Assembly (NCBI GenBank): GCA_963714455.1
Contig: CAVQON010000001.1
Span: forward strand, 1 to 64,000
Direction: 5' to 3'
DNA: 64,000 nt
From: CAVQGZ01 sp963714455
GTDB taxonomy: Bacteria; Actinomycetota; Actinomycetes; Jiangellales; Jiangellaceae
The position numbers were made by a program, and so were the translations under genes. The notes beneath the pieces were generated by a model. It had not been told where the DNA came from, did no database searches, and saw only the letters and a list, made by a program, of their open reading frames with translations. This document shows positions 15,849 to 24,797 of the stretch, in pieces (position 1 is the stretch's first letter; every line of letters starts with the position of its first letter).

Positions 15849-17906
15849 GTGACCGACCAGACCACCCGCATCCGCCGGCTTCTCGTCGCCAACCGCGGCG
15901 AGATAGCCCGGCGCATCCTCGCTGCCGCCCGCGGCCTCGGCATCGAGACCGTCGGGGTCTTCAGCGACGCCGACGCCGACGCGGTGTACGTGCGTGAGTG
16001 CGACCAGGCCGTCCGGCTGCCGGGCACGGCCGCCGCCGACACCTACCTCGACGTCGCCGCCGTCATCGCGGCCGCCCGGCGCACCGGCGCGGACGCGATC
16101 CACCCGGGCTACGGCTTCTTGGCCGAGAACGCCGACGCCGCCCATGCGGTGCTTGACGCCGGACTCGTCTGGGTCGGCCCCAGCCCGTCGGCCATGACTG
16201 CCATGGCCAGCAAGCTCTCAGCCAAAGAGATCGTCTCGGCGGCGGGCGTGCCCGTGCTGCCCAGCGCCCGCCTGGACGGCGACGACGAGCAGGTCTGGGA
16301 CACGGCCGGGGCCGACGTCGGCTACCCGCTGCTGGTCAAGGCGTCCGCCGGCGGCGGCGGACGGGGCATGCGCGTCGTCGCCGCGCCGGACGCGCTCGCC
16401 GACGCGGTGCGCGGAGCCCGACGTGAGGCACTGGCCGCCTTCGGCGACGACACGATCTACCTCGAGCGCTACGTCGCCCGCGGCCGCCACGTCGAGGTGC
16501 AGGTGGTCGCCGACGCCCACGGGACGGTGCTGCACGCCTTCGAGCGCGAGTGCTCGCTGCAGCGCCGCCATCAGAAGATCCTCGAGGAGTCGCCCTCACC
16601 AGGCACCCACCCAGCCGTGCTGACCCGCATGCTGGACGCGGCCGTCGCCGCGGCACGCGCGGTCGGCTACACCAGCCTCGGCACCGTCGAGTTCTTGCTC
16701 GAGGACGCCGACCCGCTCGCCGCCCCGGGCAGCGATCCCGACGCAGCCTTCTTCTTCCTCGAGATGAACACCCGGCTGCAGGTGGAGCACCCGGTCACCG
16801 AGCTGATCACCGGCCTCGACCTGGTGCAGACCCAGCTACTCCTCGCCGGCGGCGAGCCGCTCACCGTGGCCCAGGACGACGTCGAGCGACACGGCCACGC
16901 CGTCGAGGTGCGCCTGGTCGCCGAAGACCCGGCAGCCGGCTGGGTGCCGTCGTCCGGCACGCTCGTCCGCTTCGAGCCGCCGGACGTCCCCGGCGTGCGC
17001 TGGGACTCCGGCGTCGCCTCCGGCTCGGCCGTCCCGCCGTACTACGACAGCCTGATCGCCAAGATCATCGCGCACGCCCCGACCCGGGACGAGGCGCTCG
17101 ACCGCATGCGCGCCGCCCTGCGCGGGCTGCGGGTACACGGCGTCGCCACCAACCGACAGGCGCTGCTGACCCTCGTCGACGACCCGGACGTGCGGGCCGG
17201 GCGCACCACGATCGACCTGCTCGAGGCGAGGGCCGCCGTCCTCGTCCCCGACCTGCCCGCCGATGTCGCCGAGCGACACGCGATCGCCGCTGCGCTGGCC
17301 GTGCACGCCGACGCCGACACCGCGCGACCGACGGCCGGCTACGCGCCGCGGGGGTGGCGCTCGATGGCCGACGCGATCGACACAACCGTGATCACCAGGG
17401 GCGCCGCCGAGCACACCGTCACCCAGCGCACCGACCGAGCAGGCACGAACACGATCAGCGTCGACGGGGGCGAGGAGCGCCGGGTGGTGGTGACCGGCTG
17501 GGACGGCGAGTGGCTCGTGCACGAGATCGACGGCGTCCGCCGCCGCGCCGGCGTGCTGCTCGCACCCGAGCGCGACGACGGCGACCGCAGCCTGGACGTG
17601 TTCAGCGAGGGACATGCGACCTCGTGGGTCGAGCCGGCTCGGCTGCCGGCCGGTGACAGGGCCGAGGCAGCCCGCGGGCCGTCCTCGCCGGTCCCGGGCA
17701 CGATCGTGGCAGTGCGCGTCACCCCGGGCGACGTCGTCGCCAGCGGGGACGCTCTCGTCGTGCTCGAGGCCATGAAGATGGAGCACCGCATCACGGCTGA
17801 CACCGCGGCCACGGTCGTCGAGGTGGCCGTGGCGGTGGGTGACGCCGTGGACGCGCACGAGGTGCTCGTGGTGCTCGAGCCGCTGACCGACGATCAGGAG
17901 GACTGA
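15849..17906 (+). CDS. Acyl-CoA carboxylase alpha subunit (biotin carboxylase plus BCCP)
   Basis: This predicts 685 residues. Residues 1-450 form the biotin carboxylase ATP-grasp domain: IRRLLVANRGEIARR start, Gly-rich loop KASAGGGGRGMRVV, HVEVQVVAD, ERECSLQRRHQKI and EMNTRLQVEHPVTE. A linking BT-like domain follows, then a biotinyl domain with EAMKMEH, whose Lys near residue 642 is biotinylated. It carboxylates its own biotin with bicarbonate and ATP and hands it to the beta subunit. Length and order match methylcrotonyl-CoA carboxylase alpha. The GTG start lies 7 bp after the beta subunit stop. Confidence 0.92.
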   Translation: MTDQTTRIRRLLVANRGEIARRILAAARGLGIETVGVFSDADADAVYVRECDQAVRLPGTAAADTYLDVAAVIAAARRTGADAIHPGYGFLAENADAAHAVLDAGLVWVGPSPSAMTAMASKLSAKEIVSAAGVPVLPSARLDGDDEQVWDTAGADVGYPLLVKASAGGGGRGMRVVAAPDALADAVRGARREALAAFGDDTIYLERYVARGRHVEVQVVADAHGTVLHAFERECSLQRRHQKILEESPSPGTHPAVLTRMLDAAVAAARAVGYTSLGTVEFLLEDADPLAAPGSDPDAAFFFLEMNTRLQVEHPVTELITGLDLVQTQLLLAGGEPLTVAQDDVERHGHAVEVRLVAEDPAAGWVPSSGTLVRFEPPDVPGVRWDSGVASGSAVPPYYDSLIAKIIAHAPTRDEALDRMRAALRGLRVHGVATNRQALLTLVDDPDVRAGRTTIDLLEARAAVLVPDLPADVAERHAIAAALAVHADADTARPTAGYAPRGWRSMADAIDTTVITRGAAEHTVTQRTDRAGTNTISVDGGEERRVVVTGWDGEWLVHEIDGVRRRAGVLLAPERDDGDRSLDVFSEGHATSWVEPARLPAGDRAEAARGPSSPVPGTIVAVRVTPGDVVASGDALVVLEAMKMEHRITADTAATVVEVAVAVGDAVDAHEVLVVLEPLTDDQED

Positions 17907-17907
17907 C

Positions 17908-19692
17908 GTGGCTGACCGCCCCACCGTGAGCGTGACCCCCCCGACCGACCCACGCGAGCCACGCGCCGTGCGCATCGCCAACTGCTCCGGCTTCTTCGGC
18001 GACCGCGTGTCGGCCGCCCGTGAGCAGGTGGACGGCGGACCGATCGACGTGCTCACCGGCGACTGGCTCGCCGAGCTGACCATGCTGATCCTGGTGCGCC
18101 AGCGGCTCAAGCGCGGACCGGGCTCGGGCTACGCCCGCACGTTCCTCACCCAGATGCGCGACGTGCTGGGTACGTGCCTCGATGGCGGCATCCGGGTCGT
18201 GTCCAACGCGGGCGGCCTCGACCCGCAGGGGTGCGCTGACGCCCTGCGCGAGATCGCCGACGAGCTCGGCCTGAGCCCGCGCATCGCCGTCGTCACCGGC
18301 GACGACCTCACCACCCGTCCTGAGCTGATCACCGAGGCGGTGAACCTCTCGACCGGCGAGAAGCTTGGCGACCTCGGGCTCGCCCCGGTCACTGCCAACG
18401 CGTACCTCGGGGCCTTCGGTATCGCGGCGGCGCTGGGGGCCGGCGCGGACGTCGTCATCACCGGCCGGGTCACCGACGCCGCGCTCGCCGTCGGACCCGC
18501 CGCCTGGTGGCACGGCTGGACGCCCGACGACCTCGACCCGCTCGCCGGCGCCGTCGCCGCCGCGCACGTCATCGAGTGCGGCGCGCAGGCCACGGGCGGC
18601 AACTACGCCTTCTTCACCGAGATCGACGACATGACCCACCTCGGGTTCCCGATCGCCGAGATCGACGCCGCCGGCTCGTCCGTCATCACCAAGCACCCCG
18701 GCACCGGGGGAGCGGTGAGCGTCGGCACGGTCACCGCGCAGCTGCTCTACGAGGTCGACACCCCGGCGTACCTGGGCCCGGACGTGGTAGCCCGGTTCGA
18801 CACGATCCGGCTCAGCGACGACGGTCCCGACCGCGTGCGCATCCACCCGGTGGCCGGCGACCCACCGCCGGACACGCTCAAGGTCGCACTCACCACCCTC
18901 GGCGGCTTCCGCAACACCGTCGGCGTGGTGATCACCGGGCTCGACGCCGACGCCAAGGCCGACCTCGTGGCACGACAGCTCGCCCCGTTGCTGGCCACGT
19001 TCGCGCATGCTCAGGTCGACCGCGTGCCGTTCGGCCCCGAGCGAGTCGAGCTGCGCCTCACCGTCGTGGACCCCGACCAGGCCAAGGTGGGTCGCTCCTT
19101 CAGCAACGCCGTCATCGAGCTGACGCTGGCGTCCTACGCCGGGTTCTACCCGACGGCGCCGCCGGCCGACGCCCGTCCGTACAGCATCTACTGGCCCACG
19201 ACCGTGCCCGCCGGCGAGGTGGAGCAGGTGGTGAGCCTCGACGGCACCGAGATCGCCCGGGTGCCGGCACTCTCCCCGCTGGCCCGTCGGCTCGACCCGT
19301 GGCCGTCGACGCCCGGCTCCGGTGAAGCCGCGTCCGACCTCGGGCCGACCACCAAGGCGCCGCTCGGGCTGATCGCCGGCGCCCGGTCGGGCGACAAGGG
19401 CGGGGACGCCAACATCGGGCTGTGGGTGCGCAGCGACGAGGCGCTGCCGTGGCTGCTCGACCTGGTGACGCCCGAGCGGGTGCGTGAGTGGATCCCCGAG
19501 GCGGTCGACAAACGCGTCGACGTCTACCCGCTGCCGAACCTGCGGGCAGTCAACATCGTCGTCCGCGGCCACCTCGGACGTGGCGTCGCCGACGGCGTCG
19601 GGCTCGACCCGCAGGCCAAGGGGCTCGGCGAGTGGGTGCGCGCCCAGGAGGTCGACGTGCCGAACAGCCTGCTGTTCCGAGGGGCGCCGTGA
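17908..19692 (+). CDS. AtuA-like protein (DUF1446), acyclic terpene/branched acyl-CoA utilisation
   Basis: The 594-residue protein starts at GTG 17908, one base after the alpha-subunit stop. The N-terminal 450 residues read as DUF1446, with VRIANCSGFFGDR at the start, VSNAGGLDP and the Asp-rich VITGRVTDAALAV region. The C-terminal about 110 residues (LGLIAGARSGDKGGDANIGLWV) form the small AtuA C-terminal domain. AtuA is needed for citronellol/geraniol growth in Pseudomonas, but its reaction is not established. Homologues also accompany methylcrotonyl-CoA carboxylase genes in actinobacteria. The stop overlaps the tetR start (GTGA). Confidence 0.85.
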   Translation: MADRPTVSVTPPTDPREPRAVRIANCSGFFGDRVSAAREQVDGGPIDVLTGDWLAELTMLILVRQRLKRGPGSGYARTFLTQMRDVLGTCLDGGIRVVSNAGGLDPQGCADALREIADELGLSPRIAVVTGDDLTTRPELITEAVNLSTGEKLGDLGLAPVTANAYLGAFGIAAALGAGADVVITGRVTDAALAVGPAAWWHGWTPDDLDPLAGAVAAAHVIECGAQATGGNYAFFTEIDDMTHLGFPIAEIDAAGSSVITKHPGTGGAVSVGTVTAQLLYEVDTPAYLGPDVVARFDTIRLSDDGPDRVRIHPVAGDPPPDTLKVALTTLGGFRNTVGVVITGLDADAKADLVARQLAPLLATFAHAQVDRVPFGPERVELRLTVVDPDQAKVGRSFSNAVIELTLASYAGFYPTAPPADARPYSIYWPTTVPAGEVEQVVSLDGTEIARVPALSPLARRLDPWPSTPGSGEAASDLGPTTKAPLGLIAGARSGDKGGDANIGLWVRSDEALPWLLDLVTPERVREWIPEAVDKRVDVYPLPNLRAVNIVVRGHLGRGVADGVGLDPQAKGLGEWVRAQEVDVPNSLLFRGAP

Positions 19693-20324
19693 CCAGCACC
19701 GCCACCCCCCTCACCGAGCGCGGACGGCGCACCCGGGACACCTTGGTGTCGGCGGCCCGGCGGGTCTTCGAGAGCCGCGGCTATGCCGCGACCCGTATCC
19801 AGGACGTTGCTGCCGAGGCCGGCGTCAGCCACGGCACCGTCTACACGTGGTTCCCCGGCAAGGACGAGCTGCTGCGTGAGGTGACGCACTCGATCGTCGG
19901 CGAGGTCGTCGCTGCCGCCCGGGAGCGCCCGCGGGAGACCCGCGACCCGGATGCCTACGCGCGGCTGGCCTCGGCCACCCGGCGCTTCTTGCTCGGCTAC
20001 CGGCGCAACGCCCGCATGCTCGCCGTCGTCGAAGAGGCCGCGTCGGCCGATGCGGAGTGGTCGAGCCTGCTCGACGAGCTTCGTGAGATCTACGTCGACC
20101 GCACCCGGCGCACGCTGCGCCGACTGCAGTCGGACGGCGTGGTGGCACCCGACCTCGACCCCGACGTGGCGGCTCCCGCCTTGACCGGGATGGTCGAGAC
20201 GTTCGCCCGTCGCACGGCCACTGCACCGGCCATCGCCGACTCCGACGTCGAACAGCTCACCCGGTTGTGGGCGCGCGCCGTCGGCATTCCCGTCCCCATC
20301 AGCCTCACCCGCTCTGACACCTAG
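19689..20324 (+). CDS. TetR-family transcriptional regulator of the carboxylase operon
   Basis: This predicts 211 residues from GTG, overlapping the AtuA-like gene by 4 bp. The N-terminal HTH reads RDTLVSAARRVFESRGYAATRIQDVAAEAGVSHGTVYTWFPGKDELL, a textbook TetR domain. The C-terminal ligand domain is divergent, as usual. It sits inside the operon, so it probably controls its own operon by feedback; the palindrome at 14230-14243 is the best-placed site. The ligand is likely a pathway acyl-CoA, by analogy with other catabolic TetR proteins, which is inference. Confidence 0.9.
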   Translation: MTSTATPLTERGRRTRDTLVSAARRVFESRGYAATRIQDVAAEAGVSHGTVYTWFPGKDELLREVTHSIVGEVVAAARERPRETRDPDAYARLASATRRFLLGYRRNARMLAVVEEAASADAEWSSLLDELREIYVDRTRRTLRRLQSDGVVAPDLDPDVAAPALTGMVETFARRTATAPAIADSDVEQLTRLWARAVGIPVPISLTRSDT

Positions 20325-20334
20325 GAGACCCGCC

Positions 20335-21483
20335 ATGCAGCTGACTCAGGAGCACGACGACTTCCGTCGCGTCGTCGCCGAGGTCGTGGAGAAGGAGATC
20401 AACCCCTTCGTCGACGAGTGGGAGCGAGCGGGCACGTTCCCCGCCCACGAGCTGTTCCCCAAGCTCGGCCAGGTCGGCATCTTCGGCATCGAGTACGACC
20501 CGGAGTACGGGGGCCTCGGCCTCGACCACTCGTACACGCTCGTCATGGCCGAAGCACTCGGCCAGGTGTCGTGCGCGGGCATCCCGATGGCGATCATGGT
20601 GCAGGCCGCCATGGCCACCCCGGCGCTGGCCAAGCACGGCAGCCACGAGCTCAAGGAGACGTACCTCGCTCCGGTCATCGCCGGTGAGCAGGTGTGCTCG
20701 GTAGCCGTCTCCGAGCCCGACGCGGGCTCCGACGTCGCGGGCATCCGCACGAAGGCTGTGCGCGACGGCGACGAGTGGGTGATCAACGGCAGCAAGCTCT
20801 ACATCACCAACGGCACGCAGGCCGACTGGATCTGCCTGCTCGCACGCACCGAAGAAGGCTCGACCGGGTTCGCGGGCATGAGCATGATCATCGTCCCGAC
20901 CGACACGCCCGGCTTCTCGGTCAGCCGCAAGCTCGACAAGCTCGGCAACTGGTCGTCCGACACGGCCGAGCTGTCGTTCGACGACGTCCGCGTGCCTCTT
21001 GCCAACACAGTGGGCGAGCCAGGACGAGGCTTTCAGATGCAGATGGAGCAGTTTCAGATCGAGCGCCTCGTCGGCAGCTACAGCGCAACCGCGGGTGCCG
21101 AGATCGCCCTGCGGCGCACGATCGAGTACCTGCAGGTGCGCCAGGCTTTCGGTAAGCCGTTGCTGGCCAACCAGGCGTTGAAGTACCGCCTGGCCGAGCT
21201 GCTCGCCGAGGTCGACGTGCTGCGCGAGTACAACCATGCCGCCGCCGCACGCATCGTCGCGGGCGAGGACGCCACCCGGATGGCCACCATCAGCAAGCTC
21301 AAGGCCGGACGGCTCACCCGAGAGGTCGCCGACACCTGCCTGCAGTACCACGGTGGGATGGGCTACATGGAGGAGACGTGGACGTCGCGCTACTTCCGCG
21401 ACGCCCGGCTGCTGTCGATCGGCGGTGGTGCCGACGAGGTCATGCTCCGCATCCTCACCGTGCTGGAGGGGATGGGCAAGTGA
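20335..21483 (+). CDS. Acyl-CoA dehydrogenase, isovaleryl/citronellyl-CoA type
   Basis: The 382-residue FAD enzyme shows VAVSEPDAGSDVAGI, WVINGSKLYITNG, the QARxxFGKPL-type segment (VRQAFGKPL) and HGGMGYMEETWTSRYFRDARLLSIGGGADEVM. At the place where medium-chain enzymes carry catalytic Glu in the YEGT motif, this protein has Gly (IGGGADE). Isovaleryl-CoA and related dehydrogenases do the same and take their base from helix G; the Glu of FQIERLVGSY fits that site. It would introduce the 2,3 double bond of the branched acyl-CoA substrate ahead of the carboxylase. It starts 10 bp after tetR with a GGAG site. Confidence 0.88.
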   Translation: MQLTQEHDDFRRVVAEVVEKEINPFVDEWERAGTFPAHELFPKLGQVGIFGIEYDPEYGGLGLDHSYTLVMAEALGQVSCAGIPMAIMVQAAMATPALAKHGSHELKETYLAPVIAGEQVCSVAVSEPDAGSDVAGIRTKAVRDGDEWVINGSKLYITNGTQADWICLLARTEEGSTGFAGMSMIIVPTDTPGFSVSRKLDKLGNWSSDTAELSFDDVRVPLANTVGEPGRGFQMQMEQFQIERLVGSYSATAGAEIALRRTIEYLQVRQAFGKPLLANQALKYRLAELLAEVDVLREYNHAAAARIVAGEDATRMATISKLKAGRLTREVADTCLQYHGGMGYMEETWTSRYFRDARLLSIGGGADEVMLRILTVLEGMGK

Positions 21484-22271
21484 GCGACCAGCGCCAGGTC
21501 GGCTCCGCGGGACCGGTCCGCTACGACGTCACCGATGGGGTGGCCACGATCACGCTGGACGCGCCCGAGGCGCGCAACGTCCTCACCGGGGAGTCCCTGA
21601 CCGCGCTCAACCAGGCGTTGGACGACGCTGCCCTGGACCCTGTCGTCCGAGTTGTCGTGCTGGCGGCGACCGGCAGGGCCTTCTGTGCCGGGGCCGACCT
21701 GCGCGGCACCGGGGGAGAGGCGGCCGACTTCACCGCCCGCTACACCGGTGCGCTGGCCCGGCTGCTCGACCACCCGAAGCCTACGATCGCCCGCGTGCAG
21801 GGCCACGTCGCCGGCGGCGGCAACGGACTGGTCGCCGGCGCCGACTTGTCGGTCGCCGTGGCTGACGCGAAGTTCGCGTTCAGCGAGGTGCGCGTCGGGG
21901 CGGTGCCGGCCATCGTCTCGGTCGTCGCGCTGCAGCGGATGCCGCGGGCCCAGGCCATCGAGCTCTTCCTCACCGGGGAGCGGGTCTCGGCGCAGCGCGC
22001 CGTCGAGGCGGGTCTGCTCACCCGCGTCGTCACCGACGAGGCAACCCTCGACGATGCGGTGGCCACCTGGGTGGGCCAGCTGCGACTCGGCGGCCCCGAG
22101 GCGATGCGGGGGACGAAGGAGGTGCTGCGCCGCGTCCCGACGATGGAGCGCGGTGAGGCCTTCGCCTGGACCGAGCAGGTGTCGGCCGCCGCCTTCTCCT
22201 CACCCGAGGCCGCCGAGGGCATGGCGGCCTTCGTCCAACGCCGTCCCCCCGCCTGGGCCCCGTCCTCCTGA
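21480..22271 (+). CDS. Enoyl-CoA hydratase/isomerase family protein
   Basis: This predicts 263 residues from GTG 21480, overlapping the dehydrogenase stop by 4 bp. Crotonase features are the first oxyanion loop (GRAFCAGADLRG) and the second (VQGHVAGGGNGLVAGADLSVA). The usual catalytic Glu region reads VGAVPAIVSVVAL, with no Glu in the first canonical position (commonly GLxPE), so a hydratase of the methylglutaconyl/isohexenylglutaconyl type with a different acid-base set is possible. It is the last gene of the operon and ends at the convergent hairpin 22267-22294. Confidence 0.83.
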   Translation: MSDQRQVGSAGPVRYDVTDGVATITLDAPEARNVLTGESLTALNQALDDAALDPVVRVVVLAATGRAFCAGADLRGTGGEAADFTARYTGALARLLDHPKPTIARVQGHVAGGGNGLVAGADLSVAVADAKFAFSEVRVGAVPAIVSVVALQRMPRAQAIELFLTGERVSAQRAVEAGLLTRVVTDEATLDDAVATWVGQLRLGGPEAMRGTKEVLRRVPTMERGEAFAWTEQVSAAAFSSPEAAEGMAAFVQRRPPAWAPSS

Positions 22272-22294
22272 CCGGCGCGCCGGGGCGCGTCAGG
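22267..22294. terminator. Bidirectional stem-loop between convergent genes
   Basis: CCTGAC (22267-22272) pairs with GTCAGG (22289-22294), with further GC pairing inside. It spans the stop codons of both the hydratase (+) and the thioesterase (-) genes. Confidence 0.55.
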
Positions 22295-23096
22295 CGATGA
22301 CGACGATCGACTGGTGGTTCTCCACCGCCAGCCGGCCGTCGAGGGTCCAGAGCCGCCGGGTCTCGGTGGTGAACCCGCCCTCGGTGCCGGCCATGCTCGC
22401 TTCGTAGACCAGGGGTTCGCCGGCCGCGATCGTCGACGGGTCGACGAGCACGTGCGCCGCGTAGGTCACCGTGGCGAGCGGACGCATCGATGGCAGGACG
22501 GTGAGCACCGTGGGCCACCAGGCGTCGACCACGGCGACAAGATGACGGACGTCCCAGGCACCCTGGTCGGCAAGGCGGACGTAGCCGAGGCATCGCGACT
22601 GCCCTCCCTGCAGCGGTAGGCCCTGCACCGGGCGCACCTCGAGATGCTGCAAGAAGACCGGCATGCCGGGCAGGCCGGACGGCAGCGCCGCCACCTCGGT
22701 CCAGGCCGCGATGCTGGGTGGCTGTGCCGTCGGCCACGAGCGCGCGTCGGCGCTGAGATCGGGCACCCGCGAGCGTCCCGTGAGCACGACGGCGTGCGCG
22801 CAGACGGCGTCGCCGGCGTCGTGCACGCTCACCGTCCAGGTCGACAGGCCGGAGCCGACCCGCAGGGGCGCCACGCGCACCGTCGCCGTGCCCACCGGCA
22901 ACGGTGCGGGAAGGTGCAGGCTCAGGGTGCGCAGGCTGCGCTCGGACGACGTCTCGCTCAGCTCGACGGCGCGCGCGACCCCGGCAGCGACGAGGCCACC
23001 CCAGGCCCCACGGCCCTGCTGCCAGCCATCGGGCACGTCCCACGCGAACGTGTGATCGCCCACCTTTGACAACGCGGTCGCCGTTCGAAGCAGCAC
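22290..23096 (-). CDS. Double-hotdog acyl-CoA thioesterase family protein
   Basis: From GTG 23096 this gives 268 residues, starting in the way typical of the family (VLLRTATALSKVGDHTFAWDVPDGWQQGRGAWGGLVAAG). The N-terminal hotdog has the GRGAWGGL nucleotide-binding turn, and the C-terminal half has VDAWWPTVL and the VTYAAHVLVD strand, as in TesB-like thioesterases with tandem hotdog folds. It probably releases free acids from acyl-CoA, perhaps relieving dead-end intermediates of the adjacent pathway. ATG 23168 in the same frame would add 24 residues. It is divergent from the flavin oxidoreductase at 23216. Confidence 0.72.
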   Translation of the reverse strand: MLLRTATALSKVGDHTFAWDVPDGWQQGRGAWGGLVAAGVARAVELSETSSERSLRTLSLHLPAPLPVGTATVRVAPLRVGSGLSTWTVSVHDAGDAVCAHAVVLTGRSRVPDLSADARSWPTAQPPSIAAWTEVAALPSGLPGMPVFLQHLEVRPVQGLPLQGGQSRCLGYVRLADQGAWDVRHLVAVVDAWWPTVLTVLPSMRPLATVTYAAHVLVDPSTIAAGEPLVYEASMAGTEGGFTTETRRLWTLDGRLAVENHQSIVVIA

Positions 23097-23215
23097 TGGT
23101 CCATTGTCGTCTGCCTCCTCGTAGCCGTCGTCGCAGGGGCGCGAAGGCCCGGGCCGGCGCTGTGCCATAGTGCTTGGGCAGACAAGGCTGGTCACGTCAC
23201 TGGAGGGTCGTCGTC

Positions 23216-24205
23216 ATGAGAACGCGCATCACCGAGCTGTTCGGCATCGAGCACCCGATCATCCAGGGAGGCATGCACTACGTCGGCTTCGCCGAGCTGG
23301 CGGCCGCGGTCTCCGACGCCGGCGGGCTGGGCATCATCACCGGCCTCACCCAGAAGACCCCGGACGACCTGGCTGCCGAGATCGCCAAGTGCCGTGCGCT
23401 CACCGACAAGCCGTTCGGCGTCAACCTGACGTTCCTGCCGACGGTCACCTCGCCGGACTACCCCGGCTACCTGCGCGCCATCGTCGAGGGCGGTGTGCGC
23501 ATCGTGGAGACGGCCGGTCGCAACCCCGAGCCCTTCATGCCCGCGCTCAAGGCGGCCGGCATCACGGTCATCCACAAGTGCACCTCGGTGCGGCACGCGC
23601 TGAAGGCCGAGGCCATCGGCTGCGACGCCGTGTCGGTCGACGGCTTCGAGTGCGGCGGGCACCCGGGCGAGGACGACATCCCGAACATGATCCTGCTGCC
23701 CCGCGCGGCCGAGGAGCTCTCCATCCCGTTCGTCGCCTCCGGCGGCATGGCCGACGGACGATCGCTGGTGGCCGCGCTCGCTCTCGGCGCCGATGGCATG
23801 AACATGGGCACCCGGTTCATCGCCACGGCCGAGGCGCCGGTGCACGACCGGGTCAAGCAGGCACTGGTCGACGCGAGCGAGCTCGACACGCGACTGGTGA
23901 TGCGTCCGCTGCGCAACACCGAGCGGGTGATGGCCAACGCCGCCGTCGACAGGTTGCTGGAGAAAGAGCGCGAGCTCGGCGAGAACCTGCGCTTCGAAGA
24001 CATCATCGAGCAGGTGGCCGGCGTGTACCCGCGCATCATGATGGAAGGCGACATGGACGCCGGGGCCTGGTCGTGCGGCATGGTGGCGGGACTGATCAAC
24101 GACGTCCCGACCTGCCGAGCGCTGATCGACCGCATCATGGACGAGGCCGAGACGATCATCACCGCCCGCCTCGCCGGCATGCTGGGGGCACCAGCCACCG
24201 TCTGA
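23216..24205 (+). CDS. Nitronate monooxygenase-like flavin oxidoreductase
   Basis: The 329-residue FMN-dependent TIM barrel starts at ATG 23216 behind GGAGGG. Family marks are ITELFGIEHPIIQGGMHYVG at the N-terminus, VSVDGFECGGHPGEDD (the ExGGHxG loop around FMN) and VASGGMADGRSL followed by LGADGMNMGTRF (phosphate-binding loops). Members oxidise alkyl nitronates or act as NAD(P)H:quinone or enoyl-CoA reductase-like enzymes, so the specific reaction is open. Its position beside the branched acyl-CoA operon suggests a role in the same catabolism, but it has its own start region and may be separately transcribed. Confidence 0.82.
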   Translation: MRTRITELFGIEHPIIQGGMHYVGFAELAAAVSDAGGLGIITGLTQKTPDDLAAEIAKCRALTDKPFGVNLTFLPTVTSPDYPGYLRAIVEGGVRIVETAGRNPEPFMPALKAAGITVIHKCTSVRHALKAEAIGCDAVSVDGFECGGHPGEDDIPNMILLPRAAEELSIPFVASGGMADGRSLVAALALGADGMNMGTRFIATAEAPVHDRVKQALVDASELDTRLVMRPLRNTERVMANAAVDRLLEKERELGENLRFEDIIEQVAGVYPRIMMEGDMDAGAWSCGMVAGLINDVPTCRALIDRIMDEAETIITARLAGMLGAPATV

Positions 24206-24308
24206 CGGCCACACCCCCGGCGACCGGGTGGTGGCGGCGCGGAGTGCTCGGGAGGTAGGGACGGTCGTCCCTGGTCGAGCCGGGGGGTGCACCGGGCAGG
24301 ATGTCCCC

Positions 24309-24788
24309 GTGGACGTCACTCAGACCCTGCTGCCCGGCGTGGGCATCCGCTACGAGATCGTGCTGGCCAGCGGCGAACGGGTGGGGCTCGTCGCCCATCG
24401 GGACGGCACGTTCGACCTGGTCGCGTACTCCGCGTCGGACCCCGATGCCTGCACCGGGTTGCTGTCGCTGAACCAGAACGAGGCCGACACGCTCGCCGAG
24501 CTCATGGGGGCCCCGCGTATCGCCGAGCGGTTCGCCGACCTGTCCAAGGAGATCCCCGGCCTGGTGGCGGCGCAGATCGCGATCCCGCAGGACTCGCTCT
24601 ACGCCGGGCACACGCTCGGCGACACCCGCGCTCGCACGCTCACCGGGGCGTCCGTCGTCGCGGTCGTGCGCGGGGAGACCATCATCGCCAGCCCCGGCCC
24701 GGAGACCCCGCTCAACTCCGGCGACGTGCTCGTCGTGATCGGCACCGAGGCCGGCATCTCCGGCGTCCGACGGATCGTGGGGGCCTGA
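24309..24788 (+). CDS. KhtT-like regulatory subunit (RCK_C/TrkA-C domain) of a cation/proton antiporter
   Basis: This predicts 159 residues from GTG 24309 with an AGGA site. The N-terminal half (VDVTQTLLPGVGIRYEI ... ACTGLLSLNQNEADTLAELMG) and the C-terminal RCK_C domain (SLYAGHTLGDTRARTLTGASVVAVVRGETIIASPGPETPLNSGDVLVVIG) match the KhtT layout. KhtT subunits sit on the cytoplasmic face, bind nucleotide such as c-di-AMP in Bacillus, and gate the KhtU antiporter. The antiporter gene follows 9 bp downstream, so the two form one unit. The c-di-AMP link is known for the Firmicute protein and only inferred here. Confidence 0.85.
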   Translation: MDVTQTLLPGVGIRYEIVLASGERVGLVAHRDGTFDLVAYSASDPDACTGLLSLNQNEADTLAELMGAPRIAERFADLSKEIPGLVAAQIAIPQDSLYAGHTLGDTRARTLTGASVVAVVRGETIIASPGPETPLNSGDVLVVIGTEAGISGVRRIVGA

Positions 24789-24797
24789 GGACGACGC

